Shown here piece after piece: positions 1-8,655 of a stretch of 64,000 nucleotides of DNA. The position numbers and the translations under genes are program-made. Positions within the stretch are counted from its first letter, which is position 1; the number at the start of each line of letters is the position of its first letter. The notes beneath the pieces were generated by a model. The model ran no database searches. It was not told the origin of the DNA and was given only the letters and a program-made list of their open reading frames with translations. Source of the DNA: an uncultured Clostridia bacterium (lineage in GTDB: Bacteria; Bacillota; Clostridia; Christensenellales; UBA1242); contig CALKLQ010000004.1 of NCBI GenBank assembly GCA_937992055.1, positions 1-64,000 of the forward strand. The letters run 5' to 3'.

Positions 1-2
1 GA

Positions 3-62
3 TTTGTAAGTCGATATCCAAACAATACAATGGAATATAGATTTGATGAAGAAGAAAAATAG
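3..62 (+). CDS. 3' end of an unidentified CDS (partial)
   Basis: Only this forward frame stays open from the window edge to a TAG at 60-62, giving 19 residues ending in an acidic tail (FDEEEK). It does not match the conserved CIGK end of MnmE, which often precedes mnmG in Bacillota. A hairpin terminator follows about 50 bases later, which supports a real gene end. The product cannot be recognised from so short a tail. Confidence 0.4.
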   Translation, partial: FVSRYPNNTMEYRFDEEEK

Positions 63-112
63 TTTATAAAAATTTGTAAAAAGTTAATTTTTGCTCTTTT
101 ATTGTTTTAAAC

Positions 113-190
113 GACACAATGAGATTGCCTTTGGCAATGGCAACCGTAAGGTTGCCGTGAAGCGAAGTTTCAACTCATTGTGTCTTTTTT
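113..190 (+). terminator. long multi-stem terminator-like hairpin
   Basis: An 11-base perfect inverted repeat (GACACAATGAG at 113-123, CTCATTGTGTC at 174-184) is followed by six T. The loop holds smaller stems (ATTGCC/GGCAAT, GGCAACC/GGTTGCC, GAAGC/GTTTC), so the transcript could form a multibranched structure. It probably terminates the upstream gene. Its internal modules CCGTAAGG and GTGAAGCGAA recur in the dispersed repeat at 42791-42925. Confidence 0.65.
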
Positions 191-213
191 ACCTTAAAAA
201 TAAAAAAAACATA

Positions 214-242
214 TTGAAAAAACGCTAAACTTGTTTTATAAT
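214..242 (+). promoter_or_regulatory. sigma-A promoter for the M16 peptidase-mnmG-rsmG operon
   Basis: TTGAAA at 214-219 and TATAAT at 237-242 are separated by 17 bases. A purine-rich SD (AGGGGG, 259-264) and an ATG at 271 follow. The complete promoter/SD/ATG set is the main argument that the peptidase gene starts at 271 rather than at the internal ATG at 417. Confidence 0.75.
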
Positions 243-270
243 GTTTTTAATTAGGTTTAGGGGGATTAAA

Positions 271-1721
271 ATGTTTAAACTTAGAAAAGTTGCCGGGGGG
301 GTACTAAGCTAGTTTTAGACCCAAAAAAATCAGATTATGTTGATTTTAGTTTATATATCGGTGTAGGGCAAAAAGACAATGTAAGATATGACCAAACTGC
401 CCATTTATTAGAACATATGGTTGCACTAAATTGCAAAGAACTTTTTGACTGCGCAATTGAATTTGGTGCGGAAACTTGGTTTGATTTCACAAAATATTAC
501 TTTAAATCAAAAAAAGAGGATTTTATCGAGCATTTTGACTTTTTTATAGACAAACTAGTCAATTTCACAATTGATGATGATATTAGTTTCGAAAATGAAA
601 AAAAAGTTATAGATGTTGAAATGAATATGTTAAAAAATCGTCCAATTTCTATTTTGGAAAGTATTGCAAACATGAATTTTGAAAACAATTATATTTCAAA
701 TATTGAGGAAGATTCGTTGAATGTACTTCAGACAAAAGACATTTCAAAAGAATATCTTTTAGTATTTTTTAATAAGCACTATACATCAGACAATATGGTG
801 GTATCATTACAAACTGACGATGAAAACATAATCAAACATGTTGAACAGGGCTTAGAAAAGCTTTCCAAATTAAAAAGACTGTTTAACCCTTATTGGGTCA
901 ATGAGAAGCAGGAAGAATCAAGCTTATTTTATTCCCCTATTCAAAATTATTTTGTTACCCAAACAAAATCTGAAGATGCAAAGGTTATATTTAGAATTCC
1001 AAGTGTTTCTAAAAAGCACAAACTATATTGTGCATCCCTTTTATATTCTAGTTACTTAACTGAAAGTAAGTCTTTGTTATCTGTCATGTTAAAAGAGTTG
1101 AGAGGAAAACGTGGTTTGGTTTACGCAATTTTTTCAGATATAATTGAAGAAGGAAATTTAAATTTTCTTGAAATATCGTATCAAACATTTAAAGATAATG
1201 TAAAAAAGGTAAACGGTTTGATAAGGCGGGTTATTGATGATATTGCCCAAAAGGGTTTGACAAGAGAGGAATTTGAAAAACTTAAGAAAGACTATATTAA
1301 ACGTAGCGAGTATTATTTGGATAGTAATAATGATGAATATTTGAATGATGTTTGCATTAAACTAATAAATTCAGATAAAACTAAAGGTATTGGGCTAAAT
1401 AAAGCGGACTATCTTAATTGGGTTAAAAACACCACTTTGGAGGAGTTTAATTCATACGCAAAACACATTAGTAAAATTAAAAATTATTTTGTAATTGGCA
1501 GCGGCAAAAATATGTCTAGAAAAGACCTTATGAGTTTTAAAAATCTAAAACAAAAAGATTATAAAAACGACTACTACTATGAAAATATGTTGACACAGGG
1601 CGAAAAAAGAGAGTATATTAAAACACTACAAGCAAGCGGAGTAAAAAATTTAGCTAAACAGGAACGAGGCTTGGTTGAAAACAAAAAGTATACAATGAAA
1701 AGTGAAGAACAGGAAAAATGA
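271..1721 (+). CDS. M16-family zinc peptidase, frameshifted at a G7 tract
   Basis: The start at 271 has a promoter and SD, but its frame closes after 13 codons just past seven consecutive G (295-301). The following frame, entered by one missing G (or a -1 shift), is open to 1721. It contains the inverted zinc motif HLLEH at 402-416 and, about 70 residues on, the FENEKKV...E segment that supplies the third ligand in pitrilysin/YmfH-type enzymes. The open part from the ATG at 417 has 434 residues and would lack the HxxEH motif, so that ATG is unlikely to be the native start. Reconstructed length is about 483 residues. The stop overlaps the mnmG start (ATGA). Family assignment is firm; substrate unknown. 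The frameshift may be phase variation, programmed slippage, decay or sequencing error. Confidence 0.75.
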
Positions 1722-3586
1722 ATCACAATTTTGACGCAATAGTAATTGGTGCTGGACATGCCGGTTGTGAGGCAGGTTTGGCTTTGGCAAGGCTTGGAAA
1801 CAAGACCTTGCTTCTTTGTTTAAATTTAGACTCAATTGGTTTTTTGGCATGCAATCCTTCCATTGGTGGAACTGCAAAAGGACATCTTGTGTGTGAAATT
1901 GACGCCTTAGGCGGTGAAATGGGCATTAATACAGATAAAACCCTGATTCAACTGAGAATGCTCAATCGTGGCAAAGGTGTCGCCGTTCACTCCCTTCGTG
2001 CTCAAACCGACAAAATTGACTACCACACCCAAATGAAAGCCACCTTGGAAAATCAGGAAAATTTAAAGATAAAGCAGGCAGAGGCGGTTGAAATTATTTC
2101 AGACGGAAAGGTGGTGTTTGGCGTCAGAACTGCCCAAGGTGAAATTTTTCATGCAAATGTGGTTGTGGTTGCAACTGGAGTATATTTAAAAAGCAAGATT
2201 ATTATAGGCGAGTATACTAGAGAAAGTGGTCCAAACGGCTTTTCTTGCGCCAATCAACTCACAAAATCACTTGTTGACTTGGGCTTTACAATTAAAAGAC
2301 TCAAAACGGGAACCCCGGCAAGAATAAATAAAAATTCTATAGATTTTTCCAAACTAGAGGTTCAAGAGGGCGAAGCCGACATTCAATCTTTCAGTTTTAA
2401 ATCTAAAGTTAAGCCTAAAAACAAGGCGGTTTGCTACCTCACCTATACCACCGAAAAGACTGCTCAAATCATTCAGGACAACATTCACTTATCCCCTCTT
2501 TACAGTGGGATGATTGAGGGGGTTGGTCCAAGATATTGCCCTTCTATCGAGGATAAAATCATGCGGTTTAAAGACAAGAGTCGTCACCAGGTGTTTTTAG
2601 AGCCTGAGGCTCTTTCTACCAACGAGGTTTATGTTCAAGGGGTGAGCTCCTCCCTACCCGTTTCTGTTCAAGAACAGTTTTATCCAACAATTATAGGTTT
2701 AGAAAACGTTGAAATTATGCGTGATGCCTATGCTATCGAATATGATGCCATTGATGCAACACAACTAAAGCCCAGTCTTGAAAGCAAAAAGGTTGCAGGA
2801 TTGTTTTTTGCCGGGCAAGTCAATGGAACAAGTGGCTACGAAGAGGCGGCGGCACAAGGACTTATTGCCGGAATAAACGGTGATTGCTTTTTAAAAGGTA
2901 AATCTCCCCTTATTTTAAAGCGCAGTGAGGCATATATTGGAGTGCTTATTGATGACATTGTTACCAAACCTACAAATGAACCTTATAGAATGATGACAAG
3001 TCGTGCTGAATATAGACTAATTCTTCGTCAAGACAATGCAGATTTGAGATTGACCCAAATTGGCAGAGATTTTGGTCTTGTAGATGATGAGAGATACGCC
3101 ATTTTTCAAGAAAAGAAAAACAATCTTGTTTTGGCGGAGCAACTTCTTCAAACAAAATTAAAGGTAGATGATAAACTTATAAATCTATTTAACCAAAAAG
3201 GCGAGAATCTACCAAATAGAAGCATAACGGTCAAAGAGGCTATCAAAAGAAATAATATAAATGCTTTTGATATAAAACAAACTTATGGAATTTTTGATGA
3301 TTTTTCCGCAGATATTGTGGAGCTTATCAATACAAATGTCAAATATGAGGGATATATTGCTCAACAATATGACGAAATAGAAAAAAACAGGAAACAAGAA
3401 GAGATGATAATTCCCGAAGATTTTGATTTTTTATCTATTTCAGGAATAAAAATTGAGGCCAAACAAAAACTGGACAAAATTAGACCTAGAACCATTGGAC
3501 AAGCCTCCAGAATTTCCGGCGTTTCCCCTGCTGATATTTCAGTTTTAATTATCTTGGTAAAAACTTTCAAAAAGGAAGGCAAATGA
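1718..3586 (+). CDS. mnmG: tRNA uridine-5-carboxymethylaminomethyl modification enzyme MnmG
   Basis: The 622-residue product is the usual length for MnmG (GidA). With MnmE it installs the carboxymethylaminomethyl group at wobble uridine 34 of certain tRNAs using FAD, methylene-THF and glycine. Visible are the N-terminal FAD-binding VIGAGHAGCEAG (about residues 8-19), the family signature NPSIGGTAKGHL (about 46-57), a GTPARI segment, and the C-terminal helical region with SISGIKIEA. Start and stop overlap neighbours by ATGA, so it is translationally coupled between the peptidase and rsmG. mnmE is not next to it in this window. Confidence 0.97.
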   Translation: MNHNFDAIVIGAGHAGCEAGLALARLGNKTLLLCLNLDSIGFLACNPSIGGTAKGHLVCEIDALGGEMGINTDKTLIQLRMLNRGKGVAVHSLRAQTDKIDYHTQMKATLENQENLKIKQAEAVEIISDGKVVFGVRTAQGEIFHANVVVVATGVYLKSKIIIGEYTRESGPNGFSCANQLTKSLVDLGFTIKRLKTGTPARINKNSIDFSKLEVQEGEADIQSFSFKSKVKPKNKAVCYLTYTTEKTAQIIQDNIHLSPLYSGMIEGVGPRYCPSIEDKIMRFKDKSRHQVFLEPEALSTNEVYVQGVSSSLPVSVQEQFYPTIIGLENVEIMRDAYAIEYDAIDATQLKPSLESKKVAGLFFAGQVNGTSGYEEAAAQGLIAGINGDCFLKGKSPLILKRSEAYIGVLIDDIVTKPTNEPYRMMTSRAEYRLILRQDNADLRLTQIGRDFGLVDDERYAIFQEKKNNLVLAEQLLQTKLKVDDKLINLFNQKGENLPNRSITVKEAIKRNNINAFDIKQTYGIFDDFSADIVELINTNVKYEGYIAQQYDEIEKNRKQEEMIIPEDFDFLSISGIKIEAKQKLDKIRPRTIGQASRISGVSPADISVLIILVKTFKKEGK

Positions 3587-4275
3587 AGGAAATTTTAAAG
3601 CAATTACTAAATAAATACAATATTAATTGCACTGACACCCAACTAGAAAAACTGTGTGAGTTGTATAAAATAGTTGTGGACTATAACCAAAGAATTAATC
3701 TCACAAGCATTACAGACGAACATGATTTTGCACTTTTGCACATTTTAGATAGTGTTATTTGCATTGAAAATTTTAAAAATGTTAAGAATATTGTGGATAT
3801 AGGCACGGGCGCCGGCTTCCCTGCCTTTCCTTTGGCAATTCTTTTGCCAGATGTAAAATTTACCCTAATTGATTCAATTAACAAAAAAACAAACTTTCAT
3901 AAAATTGTAATAAAAGAGCTGGGATTAAATAATGTTGTGAGCATCAATTCAAGGATAGAAGACTTTGCAAAACAAAACTTTGAGGGTTTTGAGATGGTCA
4001 CGGCAAGAGCGGTTGCTAAACTTCCCACCCTTCTTGAATATGCCCTGCCATTATTAAAATTAAATGGAACATTTTTAGCTTATAAAACAGAGCAGTATGA
4101 ACAAGAGCTGGAAGAAAGTAAAAGCGCGTTAAATATTCTTGGTGGCGAAATAAATAGGGTTTTAACCTATGAGTTTGAGGAAGTTAAAAGATGTTTGATT
4201 TTAGTAAATAAAACTAAAAACACCCCCAAAAAATATCCACGCGAGCAAAATAAACCTAGATTGAAACCTCTTTGA
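3583..4275 (+). CDS. rsmG: 16S rRNA (guanine527-N7)-methyltransferase RsmG
   Basis: The 230-residue product matches RsmG (GidB), which methylates G527 of 16S rRNA with S-adenosylmethionine. The SAM-binding loop VDIGTGAGFPAFPLA lies at about residues 69-83, followed by the acidic strand end TLIDS and the family segment VTARAVAKLPTLLEY. A basic, proline-containing tail (RLKPL) is typical. It overlaps mnmG by four bases (ATGA) and is the last gene of this operon. The mnmG-rsmG-parA-parB order is characteristic of the origin region in Bacillota. Confidence 0.96.
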   Translation: MKEILKQLLNKYNINCTDTQLEKLCELYKIVVDYNQRINLTSITDEHDFALLHILDSVICIENFKNVKNIVDIGTGAGFPAFPLAILLPDVKFTLIDSINKKTNFHKIVIKELGLNNVVSINSRIEDFAKQNFEGFEMVTARAVAKLPTLLEYALPLLKLNGTFLAYKTEQYEQELEESKSALNILGGEINRVLTYEFEEVKRCLILVNKTKNTPKKYPREQNKPRLKPL

Positions 4276-4486
4276 TTTTTTTAATTAGAACTTTTATTTA
4301 AAAGTCCATTAGCGGGTTCAAGCAAAAAAAGTTATTTTGTTGTGACGTCTTGCAAACTTTTATTACAAACATGAATATGTGAGAAAAAGGATATTCAACA
4401 AAAATTGTTTACAACAATAGATTTATTTTGCGAATAGATTTGAAATTTATTTGATTTAAAAAATTTTATTCTTAAAAAAATTTTTG

Positions 4487-4514
4487 CGCCTTGTTAAAGT
4501 AAGGCGTTTTTTTT
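4487..4514 (+). terminator. Rho-independent terminator after rsmG
   Basis: CGCCTT (4487-4492) pairs with AAGGCG (4501-4506) around an eight-base loop and is followed by eight T. It lies about 210 bases past rsmG and directly before the parA promoter, separating the two operons. The remaining 4276-4486 gap shows no ORF or clear motif. Confidence 0.8.
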
Positions 4515-4543
4515 ATAAAAATATTTGCATTAAATAAATTGTC

Positions 4544-4572
4544 TTTACAAATTCTTAAAAGTTATGTAAAAT
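4544..4572 (+). promoter_or_regulatory. probable sigma-A promoter for parAB
   Basis: TTTACA (4544-4549) and TAAAAT (4567-4572) are spaced 17 bases apart, upstream of GGAGG (4602-4606) and the parA GTG. Both boxes have one mismatch to consensus. Confidence 0.5.
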
Positions 4573-4611
4573 TATCTAAAAAGAACAAATCTTGGTTTAT
4601 TGGAGGAATAA

Positions 4612-5436
4612 GTGGGAAAAGTCATTGCATTTGCCAACCAAAAAGGTGGTGTTGGGAAAACTACAACTTGTGTTAACATTGCTGCTTACATGGCGGTGAT
4701 GGGTAAAAAAATCTTGATATTAGACATGGACCCTCAGGGAAATGCTACAAGTGGTGTTGGAATAGAAAAAACACCAGAAACTAAGACAATTTATAACGTT
4801 ATTGACGGCGATGCCTTTGTTCATGAAGTTATTTTGCCTACATATATTGATGGTTTGGACATTATCCCTTCTACAGTAGACCTTGCTGGAGCAGAAATTG
4901 ATTTGGTTCAAATGAGCTCAAGAGAAAAAATTGTTAAAAATATTTTGGGCAGAATTAAAAATAATTATGATTTTATTTTAATCGATTGCCCTCCTTCGCT
5001 TGGCCTTTTAACTGTAAATTCATTGACAGCAGCAGATTCCATTATAATTCCAATTCAATGTGAATTTTACGCTCTTGAAGGGCTTAGTCAGCTTATGAAC
5101 ACGGTTAGACTTATTAAACATCATTTAAATCAGGCTCTTGATGTAGAAGGTGTGGTGTTGACAATGAAAGATTCAAGGTCTAATCTGGTGTCGCAGGTAA
5201 GCCAGGAAATAGTAAAATTTTTTGGCAAAAAGGTTTTTCAAACCGCAATACCAAGAAACATACGTCTTGCAGAAGCTCCAAGCCATGGCGAATCAATAGT
5301 GTCGTATGATTTTAATTCCAAGGGTGCCCAAGCCTATCTGCTTTTGGCAGAGGAAATTTTGCAAAGAAATAATATGGAATATAAAAAGATTAATAAAAAT
5401 ACTAAAATAAATTATAGGAGAGTTGAAAATGAATAA
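4612..5436 (+). CDS. parA: chromosome-partitioning ATPase ParA (Soj)
   Basis: The 274-residue P-loop ATPase of the Soj/ParA family acts with ParB-parS in origin segregation and, in Bacillus, modulates DnaA. Visible are the deviant Walker A KGGVGKTTT (about residues 10-18), the switch segment DMDPQGNAT, and the Walker B-like LIDCPPSLGLLT. It lacks the N-terminal HTH extension of plasmid ParA proteins, so it is the chromosomal type. The start is a GTG with GGAGG five bases upstream. It overlaps parB by eight bases. Confidence 0.96.
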   Translation: MGKVIAFANQKGGVGKTTTCVNIAAYMAVMGKKILILDMDPQGNATSGVGIEKTPETKTIYNVIDGDAFVHEVILPTYIDGLDIIPSTVDLAGAEIDLVQMSSREKIVKNILGRIKNNYDFILIDCPPSLGLLTVNSLTAADSIIIPIQCEFYALEGLSQLMNTVRLIKHHLNQALDVEGVVLTMKDSRSNLVSQVSQEIVKFFGKKVFQTAIPRNIRLAEAPSHGESIVSYDFNSKGAQAYLLLAEEILQRNNMEYKKINKNTKINYRRVENE

Positions 5437-6358
5437 CAAAAGAGGACTAGGAAGAGGGCTTGAAGCATTATTTTCAGTATATGATGAAGAAAGTGAAGCA
5501 AAACCTGAAGCTAAAATGGCGCAAAAACAAGGGGTTGATGAAATACTGATTTCTAACATAGCGCCAAATATTAATCAGCCAAGAAAAAACTTTGATGAAA
5601 CTGCGCTAAATGAACTTGCAGATTCTATTAGGGTTCATGGTGTAATACAGCCTATTGTTGTTAATGATGATGGAAATGGAAAATATATGATTATTGCGGG
5701 TGAAAGGCGTTATAGAGCGGCAAAACTTGCAGGGCTAGATTCAATTCCCGCAATTGTTAAAAATTATACACCTAAACAAATTAAAGAAATTTCAATTATC
5801 GAGAACCTTCAAAGAGAAGATTTGAATCCTATTGAAGCAGCACGTGCAATAAAACAACTTATGGAAGAATATAAGCTTAATCAGGAAACGGTTGCGGACA
5901 GAATAGGGAAAAGCCGTCCAGCAATAGCAAATCTTTTGAGATTGTTGAATTTAACACCGGAAGTGGTTTCCTTGATTGAAAACGGTAACTTGTCAGCCGG
6001 TCATGCAAGATGTTTGGTTGCAATTTCTGATTCTCGTGAACAGGTTAGATTGGCTCAAATGGCTAGAGATAACAAGATGTCTGTTAGAGAGCTTGAAAAA
6101 ACTGTACGTGATTTATTGAATCCTAAAACCAAAAAGGTGAAGTTGGAGCAAAGCGATGAACTAAAAGAGCTTATCAATGAAATGCAACGTGTATTTGCAA
6201 CAAAGGTATCCGCAATTGGAAACGATAAAAAAGGAAGAATATATATTGATTATTATTCTAGAGATGATTTAGATAGAATTTGTCAGCTTTTGGAGCTAGT
6301 CAACCAAAAAACATTGACTCTCAAAGATTTAAACAATTACAATCGTTTGAAAAAATAA
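5429..6358 (+). CDS. parB: chromosome-partitioning protein ParB (Spo0J)
   Basis: This ParB/Spo0J CTPase loads at parS and spreads on DNA, recruiting SMC and stimulating ParA. Motifs in order are the partner-binding segment NINQPRKNFDE, the arginine-patch motif GERRYRAAKLAGL, the ENLQREDLNPIEAA motif, the HTH ETVADRIGKSRPAIANLLRL, and a C-terminal dimerisation region. The ATG at 5429 is preferred to the TTG at 5423 because GGAG at 5417-5420 is eight bases upstream of the ATG. About 309 residues. The seven parS sites lie just downstream. Confidence 0.97.
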   Translation: MNNKRGLGRGLEALFSVYDEESEAKPEAKMAQKQGVDEILISNIAPNINQPRKNFDETALNELADSIRVHGVIQPIVVNDDGNGKYMIIAGERRYRAAKLAGLDSIPAIVKNYTPKQIKEISIIENLQREDLNPIEAARAIKQLMEEYKLNQETVADRIGKSRPAIANLLRLLNLTPEVVSLIENGNLSAGHARCLVAISDSREQVRLAQMARDNKMSVRELEKTVRDLLNPKTKKVKLEQSDELKELINEMQRVFATKVSAIGNDKKGRIYIDYYSRDDLDRICQLLELVNQKTLTLKDLNNYNRLKK

Positions 6359-6381
6359 GGCAAAACATATTAATGTTTTAT

Positions 6382-6413
6382 AAAACTATAGGAAATATCT
6401 TATAGTTTTTTTT
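6382..6413 (+). terminator. Rho-independent terminator after parB
   Basis: AAAACTATA (6382-6390) pairs with TATAGTTTT (6401-6409), and the T run continues to 6413. It ends the parAB transcript just before the first parS site. Confidence 0.7.
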
Positions 6414-6425
6414 ATTATCTTAAAA

Positions 6426-6441
6426 TGTTTCACGTGAAACA
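6426..6441. promoter_or_regulatory. parS site 1
   Basis: Perfect 16-bp palindrome TGTTTCACGTGAAACA, identical to the established Bacillus parS consensus bound by ParB/Spo0J. It lies 13 bases past the parB terminator. Confidence 0.95.
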
Positions 6442-6528
6442 ATCATTAATTTCAGACTCAAAACTAGTATGCATATGTTGTTTTTTGATGTTTTTACAAA
6501 TTGAATTTAGTTTTATACATATACAAAA

Positions 6529-6544
6529 AGTTTCACGTGAAACA
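6529..6544. promoter_or_regulatory. parS site 2 (one mismatch)
   Basis: AGTTTCACGTGAAACA differs from consensus only at the first base. The CACGTG core and both TTTC/GAAA arms are intact. Confidence 0.9.
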
Positions 6545-6681
6545 AATATATTAATAGCAAATTTATTTATTTTAATTATACTGTATTTTTAATTTTAAAC
6601 AATTATATAACTATCTACTAGAAGAATTCTATTATAAAAGCATTATTGTTTTTAAATAGATTATTTATTCTTCGTTGCAAT

Positions 6682-6697
6682 TGTTTCACGTGAAACA
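6682..6697. promoter_or_regulatory. parS site 3
   Basis: Perfect TGTTTCACGTGAAACA palindrome. Confidence 0.95.
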
Positions 6698-7208
6698 TAT
6701 GTAATTAAAAAATATAATACACTTTATTGATATTTTAATTTAAAATAGCTTTTATAGACTGATATTAAGTTGTTTTATTAAAATATTTACTAAATTAGGA
6801 AAAATTAGCATGTGTAAATATAAATGTAGTTATTATAGTTTATTAATTTAAATATAATTTAGACTATTCAAGAATAGTTATAAAATTATTTATATTTAAA
6901 ATTGATTTTAAAATTTATTTTATTATTTTAATGAATAAAATGTTTTACAATTAATTTTATTAAAATTACTTAAAAAAACCACCATATTAAAAAAACGTTA
7001 TTTTTAAAAATCTTTGTCCAGAGGCTTTATAATATTATTTTACGAGTATTTCTTCACGTTAAAAACAAACGTTTTAGATATAAATTCAGTCATCAATTGA
7101 TAAAGAAATTTTTTTTGTTAACATAATTGATGAGATTAATTTTCGATGTTAATTAAAGCTTAATATGTTTAAAATAAAAATCTTTTTTTGTTAGGTAATT
7201 TATTTAAA

Positions 7209-7224
7209 TGTTTCACGTGAAACA
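7209..7224. promoter_or_regulatory. parS site 4
   Basis: Perfect TGTTTCACGTGAAACA palindrome, first of a closely spaced group of four. Confidence 0.95.
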
Positions 7225-7302
7225 TTTTGTATCACGTTCAATATTGAAAATAGAATTATTTAAAAAAAAGTATAGCTATGAAAAATAAATGCTTGTAGTT
7301 GT

Positions 7303-7318
7303 TGTTTCACGTGAAACA
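7303..7318. promoter_or_regulatory. parS site 5
   Basis: Perfect parS palindrome that opens the first copy of the 91-bp tandem unit. Confidence 0.95.
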
Positions 7319-7393
7319 TTTGGTTGTATTACGTATAAAATATACAAACTATATAAAGCTAATATTTTGCTACGATAAAAAAGATTGTATTGT

Positions 7394-7409
7394 TGTTTCA
7401 CGTGAAACA
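7394..7409. promoter_or_regulatory. parS site 6
   Basis: Perfect parS palindrome that opens the second copy of the 91-bp tandem unit. Confidence 0.95.
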
Positions 7410-7484
7410 TTTGGTTGTATTACGTATAAAATATACAAACTATATAAAGCTAATATTTTGCTACGATAAAAAAGATTGTATTGT

Positions 7485-7500
7485 TGCTTCACGTGAAACA
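7485..7500. promoter_or_regulatory. parS site 7 (one mismatch)
   Basis: TGCTTCACGTGAAACA has one T-to-C change in the left arm. It lies exactly 91 bases after site 6 and closes the tandem array. Confidence 0.9.
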
Positions 7501-7946
7501 TTATAATTGCATAATTTAGAATCTGTAATTGCTTTATAAGGCTTTACAATTACGAGTAAACATAATGGTCACAAATTATTGATAAACAACAAAATATAAT
7601 TTCTTATAAGGAATTTATATATAACAATTTCCAGAATATTGCATATATTATACCAAATAAATAATGCAGTTTTCCTGTGAAGTTGTTTAATATTAAAAAT
7701 ATGATAAAGTTTGAATTTTAATTAAAACAGTTGTATCAATAATAATAAAAAAATTAAAGAGCTACTTTTGCGAAAATTTGTTTTGTAAAAGCAACAATCA
7801 TTTAATAAAAAATTTTTTAAAGCTTTGATTAATAATGGAATGAAGATTTAAAAAATGAATTAATTAAAGTTTTTTATGTTTTGAATATATAAAGATGTTA
7901 ATGTTATTTTGTATAAACAAAATGATATGTATTCGCTTAATTGAAA

Positions 7947-8015
7947 GAGATGCTATGCTGTATTCAATTTTTATTTTATAGAGATACTATGCCTATATTC
8001 AATTTTTGTTTTATG
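7947..8015. repeat. imperfect 34/35-bp direct repeat
   Basis: GAGATGCTATGC...ATTCAATTTTTATTTTAT (7947-7980) is followed at once by GAGATACTATGC...ATTCAATTTTTGTTTTAT (7981-8015). It lies in the gene-free region; no function is evident. Confidence 0.75.
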
Positions 8016-8655
8016 TACTATCAATATAGCTGTTATAAAGAAATAGTTAACCAGTTTGTATTATTAATAGATTTATAAACTAGTAAATTTGATGCTATTG
8101 TAATATAAGTTAAAGATTGATTTTTATATAATATTTTATTTAATAGAATAGCATTTAATTAATTATGTTTTAACTAATAATTGCGCTTAAAAATTGTGTT
8201 GGAATAAATTATTGGCGCTATTTAATGATAGAACTATAAATAATTGCGTTATAAGTTTTTTTGCATAAATGTTAGATGAGGACGGTTATCTTGCAATTTG
8301 ATACGTGAGGAAAACCTAACATAGACTTCACTTAACAAAATTTAACTACATTATATATATGAGTTAAAATTTGTGTAAATTTTAATTTCTATCAATTTTT
8401 TTTCTAGCGATAAGAAATTTTCTTATTGTAAGAAGGTCCTGAAAAATGTCCAAACGAAAATTTGTCGCTTTTGCGATGTTTTCTATTGCATAAAGTAGAT
8501 GTTGAAAATTTGTTCCAAATTTAATTTCTATCTGAGGTAAGACAATGTCTTTTGGTTCGGGCGGTCTGCAAAATACTTCGTGTTTTGAGATATTTTCCTA
8601 CTCCTTAAAGCTTTTAAAATTTTAAATTTTGTGATATAATTTTGACGAGGTATAA

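Larger units (their letters stand above)
7303..7484. repeat. perfect 91-bp tandem duplication containing parS
   Basis: Bases 7303-7393 are repeated without mismatch at 7394-7484. Each unit starts with parS and continues through TTGGTTGTATTACGTATAAA and a GCTACGATAAAAAAG segment. A third parS at 7485 follows the second unit, so the spacing between sites 5, 6 and 7 is constant. Perfect identity indicates a recent duplication. Confidence 0.95.
6414..8634. other. gene-free, very AT-rich centromere-like region
   Basis: About 2.2 kb between parB and the cvpA-like gene has no convincing ORF on either strand. It holds all seven parS sites of the window (6426-7500), a 91-bp tandem duplication, and a 34/35-bp imperfect direct repeat at 7947-8015. 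The last 200 bases contain small stems, for example GCGA/TCGC around 8470 and AAGACATTGTCTT-like at 8540. I looked for DnaA boxes (TTATNCACA) and saw none, and dnaA is not in the window. The segment is therefore better read as a ParB loading zone than as a demonstrated replication origin. Confidence 0.7.

Noticed and set aside
417..1721. M16 peptidase starting at the ATG at 417
   Set aside because: It would omit the HLLEH zinc motif located just upstream in the same frame; promoter and SD point to 271.
6359..8655. Replication origin (oriC)
   Set aside because: No DnaA boxes, no dnaA in the window and no strand switch of genes; parS clustering alone does not make an origin.
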